From NCBI GenBank assembly GCA_900551445.1, contig URWA01000045.1, positions 1 through 13,392 on the forward strand: DNA of 13,392 bases, given 5' to 3'. This DNA comes from an uncultured Bacteroides sp. Lineage in GTDB: Bacteria; Bacteroidota; Bacteroidia; Bacteroidales; Bacteroidaceae. Positions 6,335 through 13,392 of this stretch are shown piece after piece. The position numbers were made by a program, and so were the translations under genes. Within the stretch, counting starts at the first letter, position 1. The number at the start of each line of letters is the position of its first letter. The notes below the pieces were generated by a model. The model saw only the letters and a program-made list of their open reading frames with translations. It was not told where the DNA came from and ran no database searches.

Positions 6335-7249
6335 ATGAAAAAGGCCGATAAAAAAAACATAATAATAAAGTATAAACAATACTTGAAGTTGGAAAAGTCA
6401 CTCTCCGCCAATACCGTAGATGCTTATCTCACGGATCTGGACAAACTATTGGCCTTTCTAGAACTGGAGGGCATCGACTTCACCGACGTGACGCTGGAAA
6501 ACTTGGAAACCTTTTCGGCCGGACTGCGCGACATCGGCATCCATCCCCGCTCGCAAGCCCGAATTCTGTCGGGCATCCGCTCTTTTTTCCGCTTTCTGGT
6601 GCTCGACGGTTACATCGAACAAGACCCGTCCGAATTGCTGGAATCACCGCAGATAGGCAAGCATCTGCCCGACGTGCTGAGCGTGGAAGAAATTGACAGC
6701 CTGATCGGGGCTATCGACCGCACCTCACGCGAAGGACAGCGCAACCGGGCCATCCTGGAAACGCTCTACAGCTGCGGACTGCGTGTATCGGAACTGTGCA
6801 ACCTCAAGCTTTCGGACCTATACCTGAAAGAAAAGTTTATCCGGGTGGAAGGAAAGGGCAGCAAGCAACGGCTGGTGCCGATTTCCCCACGGGCCATCCA
6901 CGAACTGCAGCTCTATTTTGCCGACCGTAACCAGGGACTCATCAAACCGGGATACGAGGATTTCGTGTTCATCAGCCGGTTCGGGAAGAACATCTCCCGC
7001 ATCATGGTGTTCCACATCATCAAGGAACTGGCCACACAAATAGGACTGAAAAAGACCATCAGCCCCCATACCTTCCGCCACTCGTTTGCCACCCATCTAT
7101 TGGAGGGAGGAGCCAATCTGAGGGCCATACAATGCATGCTCGGCCACGAAAGCATCGGCACCACGGAAATCTACACCCACCTCGACCGCAGCCGCCTGCG
7201 GCAGGAAATCCTGGAACATCACCCGCGTAATTTACATAAAAATGAATAA
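6335..7249 (+). CDS. xerD: tyrosine recombinase XerD
   Basis: A 304-residue tyrosine recombinase of the XerC/XerD group, which resolves chromosome dimers at dif sites during division. The N-terminal SAM-like core-binding domain covers about residues 8-95 (YLKLEKSLSANTVDAYLTDLDKL). The catalytic domain follows, with the full set of active residues: Arg150 (CGLRVSEL), Lys174 (GKGSKQR), His245 and Arg248 (PHTFRHSFATHLLEGGA), His271 (LGH) and the nucleophile Tyr280 (TEIYTH). This and the normal length point to the housekeeping enzyme rather than an integrase. The ATG at 6335 is chosen: an in-frame TTG at 6311 would add only eight residues (MAQRYEKE), overlap the promoter region and leave almost no leader. 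The gene diverges from aroQ. Confidence 0.93.
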   Translation: MKKADKKNIIIKYKQYLKLEKSLSANTVDAYLTDLDKLLAFLELEGIDFTDVTLENLETFSAGLRDIGIHPRSQARILSGIRSFFRFLVLDGYIEQDPSELLESPQIGKHLPDVLSVEEIDSLIGAIDRTSREGQRNRAILETLYSCGLRVSELCNLKLSDLYLKEKFIRVEGKGSKQRLVPISPRAIHELQLYFADRNQGLIKPGYEDFVFISRFGKNISRIMVFHIIKELATQIGLKKTISPHTFRHSFATHLLEGGANLRAIQCMLGHESIGTTEIYTHLDRSRLRQEILEHHPRNLHKNE

Positions 7250-7263
7250 AATCCCCATTTTTT
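7238..7263 (+). terminator. weak AT-rich hairpin after xerD
   Basis: AAAAATG (7238-7244) can pair with CATTTTT (7256-7262) around an 11-base loop, followed by T-rich sequence to about 7273. It overlaps the xerD stop codon. Only two pairs are G-C, so termination here is doubtful. Confidence 0.3.
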
Positions 7264-7306
7264 AAGCTTTTTTCCCAATGAATCCTCAAAAAAAAGCAGA
7301 TAAAGA

Positions 7307-7337
7307 TTAACACATAAGGGAGTTTTTCTTATCTTTG
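7307..7337 (+). promoter_or_regulatory. promoter of the TPR lipoprotein gene
   Basis: TATCTTTG at 7330-7337 is an exact match to TAnnTTTG. TTAA at 7307-7310, 19 bases upstream, is a partial -33 match. Transcription would start near 7343, giving a leader of about 45 bases before the ATG at 7389. The gene has the codon choice of a highly expressed gene, so a strong promoter of its own makes sense. Confidence 0.65.
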
Positions 7338-7345
7338 CCCCAAAT

Positions 7346-7363
7346 ATGAATGGAATTATTCAT
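7346..7363 (+). other. small stem-loop at the 5' end of the TPR lipoprotein mRNA
   Basis: ATGAAT (7346-7351) pairs with ATTCAT (7358-7363) around the loop GGAATT, a few bases after the predicted start of transcription. A hairpin at the extreme 5' end can protect an mRNA from decay. Six mostly A-T pairs could also be chance. Confidence 0.3.
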
Positions 7364-7388
7364 TTATACAAACTAAATATTTAACATC

Positions 7389-9065
7389 ATGATTAAGAAG
7401 TTGTATTTGCCGTTAGTGGCATTGTTAGTCCTTGCTTTCTCTTCATGTAGCAAGATGGGCGAATTGTCTCCTGACTACTTCACAACCAACCCTGAAGTGT
7501 TGGAAGCTATTGGTGGTAAGGTGCCTGTAACCATTACAGGAAAATTCCCGGAAAAATACTTCAAGAAAAACGCAACCGTTGAAGTTACTCCGGTTTTGAG
7601 ATGGGAAGGCGGCGAAGCTAAAGGCCAGCCGGCTACATTCCAGGGCGAAAAAGTACAAGGTAACGACCAGACTATCTCTTACAAGACTGGTGGTACTTAT
7701 ACTATGAAAGCCGTTTTCGACTATGTTCCTGAAATGGCTAAATCTGAACTTTACCTGGATTTCAAAATTAAGAAAGGTAAAAAAGAATACACTATTCCTT
7801 CTGTAAAGATTGCAGATGGTGTAATCGCTACTTCAGAACTTCCGACTGTAAACTCTGCTAACGCTGCTTACGCTCCGGATGCATTCCAGCGTATCATCAA
7901 ACAGGCTAAGGAAGCTCAGATCATGTTCTTGATCCAGCAAGCTAACCTGCGTGCAAGCGAACTGAAGTCAGACAGCTTGAAAGCATTCCACAAACAAGTG
8001 GTAGCTGTTGCCGGCGATACTAAGAACTACAAACTGAACAACATCGAAATTTCTGCTTACGCTTCACCTGATGGTGGTGTTGACCTGAACACTACACTGG
8101 CTGAAAACCGTCAGAACAATACTGAAAAGTATATGAACCAGCAGTTGAAGAAAGGTAAGATTGAAACTGAAGTAGATGCTAAATACACTGCTCAGGACTG
8201 GGACGGATTCCAGGAATTGGTTTCTAAATCAAACATCCAGGATAAAGACCTGATCTTGCGTGTTCTGTCTATGTACAGCGATCCGGAACAGCGCGAAACT
8301 GAAATCAAGAACATTTCTTCAGTTTACAAGACTTTGGCTGACGAAATCCTGCCGCAGTTGCGTCGTGCTCGCTTGACAGCTAACTACGATGTAATCGGAC
8401 GTAGCGACGAAGAAATCAACGCTGCATTTGATACTGACGCTAAGGTATTGAGCAACGAAGAATTGCTGTATGCTGCTACTCTGACAAACGACAACGCTCG
8501 TAAAGAAGCTATCTACAAGAAGACTGTAGAACTGTATCCGAACGACTATCGTGCTTACAACAACCTGGGTATGATGGCTTACGCTAACGGTGACTTGGCT
8601 GCTGCTGAAAACTACTTCAAACAGGCTGCCAGCAAGAACGCTAACGCTGCTGAAGTGAACACTAACCTCGGTTTGATCGAATTGACTAAGGGTAACGTAG
8701 CTAACGCTGAAACTTACTTGAGCAAGTCAACTGGTGCTAACACAGCTAACGAAGCTCTGGGTAACTTGTACATCAAACAAGGTCAGTATGACCGCGCTGT
8801 ACAGGCATTCGGTGACACTAAGACTAACTCTGCTGCTTTGGCTCAGATCTTGGCTAAAGACTACAACAAAGCTAAATCTACTCTGTCTGCAGTGAAGAAT
8901 CCGGACGCTTACACTAACTACCTGATGGCTATTGTAGGTGCTAGAACTAACAACGCTGACTTGGTTAAGAGCAGCATGGACAAAGTAAAACAGCAGGATG
9001 CTACTTTGGCTGCTAAAGCTCAGAACGACCGTGAATTTGCAAAATATGCAAACGAAATAAAGTAA
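7389..9065 (+). CDS. TPR lipoprotein with OmpA-like motif, highly expressed type
   Basis: A 558-residue predicted envelope lipoprotein. The signal peptide MIKKLYLPLVALLVLAFSSC has a lipobox ending at Cys20. Residues about 25-145 form a beta-rich region. Residues about 217-252 (IEISAYASPDGGVDLNTTLAENRQNNTEKYM) resemble the peptidoglycan-binding stretch of OmpA-like domains. Tetratricopeptide repeats follow at about 386-419 (YRAYNNLGMMAYANGDLAAAENYF), 420-450 and 451-483. A role in envelope structure or in holding partner proteins near peptidoglycan is an inference; the exact function is unknown. Codon choice is strikingly uniform (GCT, AAC, GGT, CTG), unlike the GC-richer flanking genes, as in very highly expressed proteins. 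It has an exact -7 box, a leader of about 45 bases and a strong terminator, so it is probably a single-gene transcript. Confidence 0.85.
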   Translation: MIKKLYLPLVALLVLAFSSCSKMGELSPDYFTTNPEVLEAIGGKVPVTITGKFPEKYFKKNATVEVTPVLRWEGGEAKGQPATFQGEKVQGNDQTISYKTGGTYTMKAVFDYVPEMAKSELYLDFKIKKGKKEYTIPSVKIADGVIATSELPTVNSANAAYAPDAFQRIIKQAKEAQIMFLIQQANLRASELKSDSLKAFHKQVVAVAGDTKNYKLNNIEISAYASPDGGVDLNTTLAENRQNNTEKYMNQQLKKGKIETEVDAKYTAQDWDGFQELVSKSNIQDKDLILRVLSMYSDPEQRETEIKNISSVYKTLADEILPQLRRARLTANYDVIGRSDEEINAAFDTDAKVLSNEELLYAATLTNDNARKEAIYKKTVELYPNDYRAYNNLGMMAYANGDLAAAENYFKQAASKNANAAEVNTNLGLIELTKGNVANAETYLSKSTGANTANEALGNLYIKQGQYDRAVQAFGDTKTNSAALAQILAKDYNKAKSTLSAVKNPDAYTNYLMAIVGARTNNADLVKSSMDKVKQQDATLAAKAQNDREFAKYANEIK

Positions 9066-9083
9066 TCCAATAAATTACTGACT

Positions 9084-9120
9084 AAAAACCGGAGTCATTC
9101 GTATGGCTCCGGTTTTTTTA
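9084..9120 (+). terminator. strong intrinsic terminator after the TPR lipoprotein gene
   Basis: AAAAACCGGAG (9084-9094) pairs with CTCCGGTTTTT (9107-9117). The stem can extend inward by TCAT with ATGG (one T-G pair), leaving a TCGT tetraloop. A run of seven T ends at 9119. It begins 18 bases after the stop codon. It is the clearest terminator in the window. Confidence 0.92.
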
Positions 9121-9201
9121 TGCCTTTTCCAGAAAGAATGTGAGGAACTTGGGAGATTATAAAATGAAAAGTTGTATTTTCGCAAAAATAAAATTCGGGT
9201 T

Positions 9202-10221
9202 ATGAAAAAATTATACTTGCTTCTCTTTTCTGTGTATCTCCTGTTCTGCTTGGACTCGTGCAAACAAAGCAACGAGTTTGAACTGAAAGGCGAACTAAGC
9301 GGTTTTACGTCCGACATGATTCTGGTGGTCTTTGATGACCCGGAAGCCCGATTGGATACCATTTATCCAAGAGACGGCAAGTTCATTTATACTTTTACGC
9401 CCGATACGCTGAATCTTTTCCGTCTGGTCAATGATTCAGGGAAATCGATTCCCATTTTTGCCGATAAGGGATGGAAAGTGTCCATGAAGGGCAGTTTCAC
9501 CCATCCGGACATCAAAGGAGATGGTCCCAATGAGGAATATCAGGAGTTCAGAAAAAGTATCCAGACACTTGCTGACCCGGCACAAATCAGACAACAAGCG
9601 GAGACATTCATTCAAAACCACCCGCAATCATACGCCTCGGCCTATATTCTATGGCAGTATTTCAGCCAGACTGAAAATCCAGACCTGTCCCTTATTGCCA
9701 GCTTGGCAGAGCCACTGACAGGAAAGGTGAAAGACTGCCGAGTGCTAAACGAAGTGCTACAGAAATTGCCCGACAAAGAAAAGAGCAATCCCACCTACTT
9801 GAACTATATCTCTATAAAAAAGAGAGACGGCGAATATCTGTCATGGAGCAGCAGTAACCAGAAAGAATATTCACTTCTCAATTTCTGGGCCAGCTGGGAT
9901 ACAGAAAGTCTGACCCGAAAAGATTCTTTATACTCCTTGTGCCAGAATAACCTGAAGAAAGATTTCAGAGTAATCAACTTCTCGCTGGACTACCAGAAAG
10001 AAGAATGGCTAAAAGAGACAGAAAAAGACAGTGAGCAATGGATTGAGCTTTGTGACTACAAAGGATGGGATAATCCGATTCTAAGACAGCTACAGGTACG
10101 CAACCTCCCCTTCAATGTTCTGATAGACCGAAACCGAAAAATCCTAGGATACAACCTCCACGGAAAAGAGCTGAAGGAGAAACTGGAGGCCCTGACGGCT
10201 GAAGAAAAGAAACAAAAATAA
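9202..10221 (+). CDS. thioredoxin-fold lipoprotein lacking the CXXC cysteines (DUF4369-like N-terminus)
   Basis: A 339-residue predicted lipoprotein. The signal peptide MKKLYLLLFSVYLLFCLDSC places the lipidated residue at Cys20. Residues about 25-120 (FELKGELSGFTSDMILVVFDD...DTIYPRDGKFIYTF) look like the DUF4369 domain common in front of Bacteroidales thiol-disulfide lipoproteins. Residues about 222-335 form a thioredoxin/TlpA-like fold with SLLNFWASWDTES at 224-236 and the cis-proline segment RNLPFNVLIDR (Pro303). Where active members have WCxPC, this one has WDTES, so it should have no disulfide chemistry of the usual kind. It may bind or shield a partner instead; that is inference. The ATG at 9202 is chosen because it starts the signal peptide; a TTG at 9172 would add ten non-signal residues. 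comM follows 22 bases later, so the two may be co-transcribed. Confidence 0.85.
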   Translation: MKKLYLLLFSVYLLFCLDSCKQSNEFELKGELSGFTSDMILVVFDDPEARLDTIYPRDGKFIYTFTPDTLNLFRLVNDSGKSIPIFADKGWKVSMKGSFTHPDIKGDGPNEEYQEFRKSIQTLADPAQIRQQAETFIQNHPQSYASAYILWQYFSQTENPDLSLIASLAEPLTGKVKDCRVLNEVLQKLPDKEKSNPTYLNYISIKKRDGEYLSWSSSNQKEYSLLNFWASWDTESLTRKDSLYSLCQNNLKKDFRVINFSLDYQKEEWLKETEKDSEQWIELCDYKGWDNPILRQLQVRNLPFNVLIDRNRKILGYNLHGKELKEKLEALTAEEKKQK

Positions 10222-10243
10222 GACCCTTTTAAAACGACCTTAA

Positions 10244-11782
10244 ATGCTAGTTAAACTCTTCGGCGCTGCGGTGCAAGGTATTGATGCGACGATTGTTACC
10301 ATTGAAGTAAACTGCTCCCGCGGCATTAAGTTTTATTTGGTGGGCCTGCCCGACTCTGCCGTAAAAGAAAGCCACGAACGGATTGTCTCAGCCCTACAGG
10401 TAAACGGATATAAATTCCCGACCCGACAGATTGTGGTCAACATGGCACCGGCAGACATCCGGAAAGAGGGTGCCTCTTACGACCTGCCGCTGGCCATTGG
10501 AATCCTGGCTGCCAACGAAACCATCTCGGCAGAACACCTGGGAGATTACCTGATTATTGGGGAGCTGAGTCTGGACGGAGGCTTACAACCGATTAAAGGA
10601 GCACTACCCATCGCCATTGCTGCCCGGCAACAAGGATTTAAGGGAATCATACTTCCGCAACAAAATGCATCGGAAGCAGCTGTGGTAAACAACCTGGATG
10701 TGTACGGCGTGGAAAATATCACGGAAGTCATCAACTTCCTGAACGGAGACTGTAACCTGCAACCCACGATAGTTCACACGCGGGAGGAATTCTATAAGCA
10801 TCAATCGACATTCCCATTCGACTTTGCAGAAGTAAAAGGGCAGGAAAACGTGAAACGAGCTCTCGAAGTGGCCGCTGCCGGAGGACATAACGTGCTGCTC
10901 ATCGGCGCTCCAGGAAGCGGAAAATCCATGATGGCCAAACGCCTGCCCAGTATTCTGCCGCCTCTTTCACTAGGGGAAAGTCTGGAGACCACCAAAATCC
11001 ATTCCGTGGCAGGGAAACTGAAGAAAGGGGCATCTCTCATCGCCACCCGGCCGTTCCGCAGTCCGCACCATACCATCTCGCAAGTAGCCATGGTAGGTGG
11101 AGGAGCCACACCACAACCCGGCGAAATCAGTCTGGCTCACAACGGAGTGCTGTTTCTTGATGAACTCCCTGAGTTTAGCCGAAGCGTGTTGGAAGTGCTC
11201 CGTCAGCCACTCGAAGACCATCGCATCACCATTTCAAGGGCAAAATACACCTTGGAGTACCCAGCCAATTTCCAGTTGATTGCCTCCATGAACCCTTGTC
11301 CGTGCGGCTATTACAACCATCCGACACGCCCCTGTGTGTGCAGTCCGGGGCAGGTGCAACGCTACCTCAACAAGATTTCAGGTCCCCTGCTCGACCGTAT
11401 CGACATCCAAGTAGAGATTGTACCCGTACCTTTCGAGGAAATATCCAAGAGCACCCCGGGAGAAAGCAGTGCCGCCATCCGGGAACGGGTGATCCGTGCC
11501 CGACAGATACAGGCCCAACGCTTTGCCAACCAGCCTGGCATCTACAGCAATGCCCAGATGACACCGGGACTGCTGCACCGCTATGCCCAGCCCGACGCAG
11601 CGGGACTGGAACTCCTTGGAAATGCCATGCACCGGCTGAATCTCTCTGCCCGGGCCTACGACCGTATTCTGAAAGTCTCCCGCACCATTGCCGACCTGGA
11701 AGGCAGTGCCGCCATCCGTCCGGAACACCTGGCCGAAGCCATCAGCTACCGCAACCTGGACCGGGAAAACTGGGCTGGATAA
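10244..11782 (+). CDS. comM: YifB/ComM family AAA+ ATPase (Mg-chelatase-like)
   Basis: This 512-residue protein has the full YifB/ComM plan. An N-terminal Lon-protease-like fold (about 1-170) starts MLVKLFGAAVQGIDATIVTIEVN and includes GLPDSAVKESHERI. The AAA+ core follows with Walker A GAPGSGKS (221-228), Walker B VLFLDE (302-307), the cysteine set CPC...CVC (352-366, probably a zinc site) and LLDRID with the likely arginine finger Arg385. A C-terminal Mg-chelatase-type domain contains RAYDRILKVSRTIADLEG. ComM is known to be a hexameric helicase that drives branch migration during natural transformation; homologs are widespread in bacteria not known to be competent, so the role here is probably in recombination. 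The length is normal. It lies 22 bases downstream of the thioredoxin-fold gene and ends 17 bases before the convergent glycoside hydrolase gene, with no clear terminator between them. Confidence 0.95.
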   Translation: MLVKLFGAAVQGIDATIVTIEVNCSRGIKFYLVGLPDSAVKESHERIVSALQVNGYKFPTRQIVVNMAPADIRKEGASYDLPLAIGILAANETISAEHLGDYLIIGELSLDGGLQPIKGALPIAIAARQQGFKGIILPQQNASEAAVVNNLDVYGVENITEVINFLNGDCNLQPTIVHTREEFYKHQSTFPFDFAEVKGQENVKRALEVAAAGGHNVLLIGAPGSGKSMMAKRLPSILPPLSLGESLETTKIHSVAGKLKKGASLIATRPFRSPHHTISQVAMVGGGATPQPGEISLAHNGVLFLDELPEFSRSVLEVLRQPLEDHRITISRAKYTLEYPANFQLIASMNPCPCGYYNHPTRPCVCSPGQVQRYLNKISGPLLDRIDIQVEIVPVPFEEISKSTPGESSAAIRERVIRARQIQAQRFANQPGIYSNAQMTPGLLHRYAQPDAAGLELLGNAMHRLNLSARAYDRILKVSRTIADLEGSAAIRPEHLAEAISYRNLDRENWAG

Positions 11783-11799
11783 AGTTCCGCCCTTTCCCC

Positions 11800-13392
11800 C
11801 TAAAACAGATAGCGAACAGGTATCAGCCGGACAGCTCCGTTCAAGCCAGAGGGTAGTGTTTCCCAATGGCCATAAGTGCCTTGTTTATAATTCAGCTTTG
11901 CCATATTGATGTCCTCAAAGATACGCCACTCCTGTCCTTGACGATCCATCTCCGCGATGCTGTTGGCCGGCAAATTTGTCACCTCCACTTCTATCCGGTT
12001 CTTTCCCGGTTTCAACCACTGTCCTACCTGCAAGCGGAACGGAGCCGCCCAAGCAACGCCCGCTTCCTGACCATTAATACGTACCCGGGCACTTTCCCGT
12101 ACATCGCCCAAATCGAGAATCCAATCGTCTGCCGGCAAAGAAGGCAAATCTATTTCTACGGTGTACAAGCCCGTCCCCCTATTGATCTTGGCAGCAGGAA
12201 CTGGAATTTCAGTCCAGGAGGAAGGAGTATCTATCTTAAATTCTCCCGCAATGGCTGGCGTACTTTCCACAAACTTCAACGTCCAGTTGTGGTCCAGGCT
12301 CAAGCTATAAGGCATCTCCCGCACATACTTCCATTCCGGCTCTCCCTGCAGCGGATGACGGAATGTCTGAAGAATCGCACTCTCACCCGATTTCAACTGC
12401 ATATAAACCTGCAGCCTACCGTCCGATTCACGTGTTTTAGCTACGCCACGTTTACCTGTCATCGGGTCAAACCAGATCACCTGCTGCTCCGGTACATTCA
12501 ATGTGACCCAACCTTCCACATTCTTCGTCTGTAAATTGGATATGAAATAATGATGCCCTTCTGCATGCGTACGCCGGATGAACTGCATTCCCCACCGCGT
12601 TATCAGTTCCTCAGAAAGAACTCCTGTGCGTTCCAGCGCCTCCTTATAATCGCTTCCCACAATCACGCGGCCCTTTCCAAAGTCAAAGCTTTCCGTACGA
12701 TGAAACACCTTCTCCCCCGGAAGCTGGCCAAGCAACCCAGCCAATGCACTCCGGTTCTGTTTCAAAGCAGCATACCCAGGTACATCTTCCGGATAATGCT
12801 CCACAAACACCACCGTGGCTCCCTGCCGGGCCAAGGCCAACAGTTTCTTTAATGTAGCCACAGGCATCAGCCGGACTGCCGGCACAATCAGAGCCTTATA
12901 ACGAGCCCCTCCGTTTGTCTGCAACTCATTGCCCTTGCAAGAAGTTGTCTGAACAAAGGCATCGGAAATATAGTCCACGTCATACCCATCCGCCAAAATC
13001 GTCTGGATCGTTTTGATGAACTTAGGGGCATATTGATCCATCTTATGGATATCGAATCCCACAAAACGCCCCGGGATGTCATGCCACATGTCATACACGG
13101 GAAGATATACCAGAAAATCATTGTCCGGCTTTCCCAGTTGAAGGAACGACTGACAACGGGTGATATACTCGAAGAAGGCCGGCGCATCCCGCCATATCGT
13201 GTTGGTAGGCGACATATTGATTGTGGCATAAAACAACCAACCGGGCCAAGGCGCTTCTTGAGGAGAATAAGGCGTGCCATGGAAAAAAGCATGATTGACC
13301 CCTGCCACAAACATCAAGTCCATATCGGGCTTGCACTGTGAAAGAGAAGTCCGGAAATGTTCCGTCAACCAAGTAAAGGTTTCAGAAGAAGT
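11800..13392 (-). CDS. GH106-like glycoside hydrolase (alpha-L-rhamnosidase-like), C-terminal part
   Basis: An open frame of 530 codons that enters from the right edge and ends at 11800; the true start lies outside the window. The first part (FVAGVNHAFFHGTPYSPQEAPWPGWLFYATINMSP) is typical of the catalytic region of GH106-type alpha-L-rhamnosidases. A region with LIVPAVRLMPVATLKKLLALARQGATVVFVEHYPE and then FIRRTHAEGHHYFISNLQ follows. From about 12295 downward comes a galactose-binding-like beta domain (LDLGDVRESARVRINGQEAGVAWAAPFRL...GKNRIEVEVTNLPAN) like that of GH2-type enzymes. Such proteins are usually about 1,000 residues or more and are exported to cut rhamnose from plant pectin or glycans. 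The TTG at 13368 is not the start, because the frame stays open for eight more codons to the edge. Substrate is not proven. Confidence 0.8.
   Translation of the reverse strand, partial: TSSETFTWLTEHFRTSLSQCKPDMDLMFVAGVNHAFFHGTPYSPQEAPWPGWLFYATINMSPTNTIWRDAPAFFEYITRCQSFLQLGKPDNDFLVYLPVYDMWHDIPGRFVGFDIHKMDQYAPKFIKTIQTILADGYDVDYISDAFVQTTSCKGNELQTNGGARYKALIVPAVRLMPVATLKKLLALARQGATVVFVEHYPEDVPGYAALKQNRSALAGLLGQLPGEKVFHRTESFDFGKGRVIVGSDYKEALERTGVLSEELITRWGMQFIRRTHAEGHHYFISNLQTKNVEGWVTLNVPEQQVIWFDPMTGKRGVAKTRESDGRLQVYMQLKSGESAILQTFRHPLQGEPEWKYVREMPYSLSLDHNWTLKFVESTPAIAGEFKIDTPSSWTEIPVPAAKINRGTGLYTVEIDLPSLPADDWILDLGDVRESARVRINGQEAGVAWAAPFRLQVGQWLKPGKNRIEVEVTNLPANSIAEMDRQGQEWRIFEDINMAKLNYKQGTYGHWETLPSGLNGAVRLIPVRYLF

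Noticed and set aside
9149..9182. Promoter before the thioredoxin-fold gene (TATTTTCG at 9175-9182)
   Set aside because: The -7 box has one mismatch and the nearest TTG is 23 bases upstream, which is too far; not strong enough to list, though some promoter after the terminator at 9120 is expected.
9172..9201. TTG start for the thioredoxin-fold lipoprotein
   Set aside because: It would put ten residues in front of a clean lipoprotein signal peptide that begins at the ATG at 9202.
11783..11799. Bidirectional terminator between comM and the glycoside hydrolase gene
   Set aside because: The 17 bases hold a pyrimidine run but no inverted repeat.

Overview
The window looks like chromosomal DNA from a gut Bacteroidales, most likely Bacteroides or Phocaeicola. 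The evidence is the gene families present (an HU-HIG type DNA-binding protein, a BF3164-like six-bladed beta-propeller lipoprotein, a DUF4369/thioredoxin-like lipoprotein, a GH106-like rhamnosidase), promoter -7 boxes matching the Bacteroides consensus TAnnTTTG, and the absence of strong Shine-Dalgarno sequences. Strain or species cannot be decided from the sequence.

Layout. (1) Positions 1-1129, minus strand: a beta-propeller lipoprotein gene whose signal peptide and propeller lie in two different frames, split at a run of six A/T pairs; a possible next gene begins at 53 and runs off the left edge. (2) Positions 1130-1428: a regulatory-looking stretch with two different tandem repeats, four 10-bp units and then four 22-bp units with internal dyad symmetry. 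It ends at the start of an HU-like/winged-helix protein gene (1429-2121), whose last 77 bases overlap the end of a convergent permease gene. (3) Positions 2045-6268, minus strand: a compact housekeeping run read as aroQ, pyk, O-methyltransferase and rbfA with gaps of 2-10 bases, then a hairpin terminator, then a LolC/E-like FtsX permease with a GTG start. (4) Positions 6269-6334: a short divergent control region with two good -7 boxes facing each other, for aroQ and xerD. (5) Positions 6335-11782, plus strand: xerD; a highly expressed-looking TPR/OmpA-like lipoprotein with its own promoter and a strong terminator; a thioredoxin-fold lipoprotein without the CXXC cysteines; and comM/yifB. (6) Positions 11800-13392, minus strand: the C-terminal part of a GH106-like glycoside hydrolase that continues past the right edge.

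Most of the window is ordinary core genome: shikimate pathway, glycolysis, ribosome maturation, chromosome dimer resolution, lipoprotein export, a transformation/recombination helicase and envelope lipoproteins. The accessory-looking part is 1130-2121, where the repeat-bearing leader and HU/winged-helix gene are wedged against the permease gene. This is the best candidate for something undescribed, although HU-like paralogs are themselves common in Bacteroides. No CRISPR array, tRNA, rRNA, transposase or clear defence system was seen.
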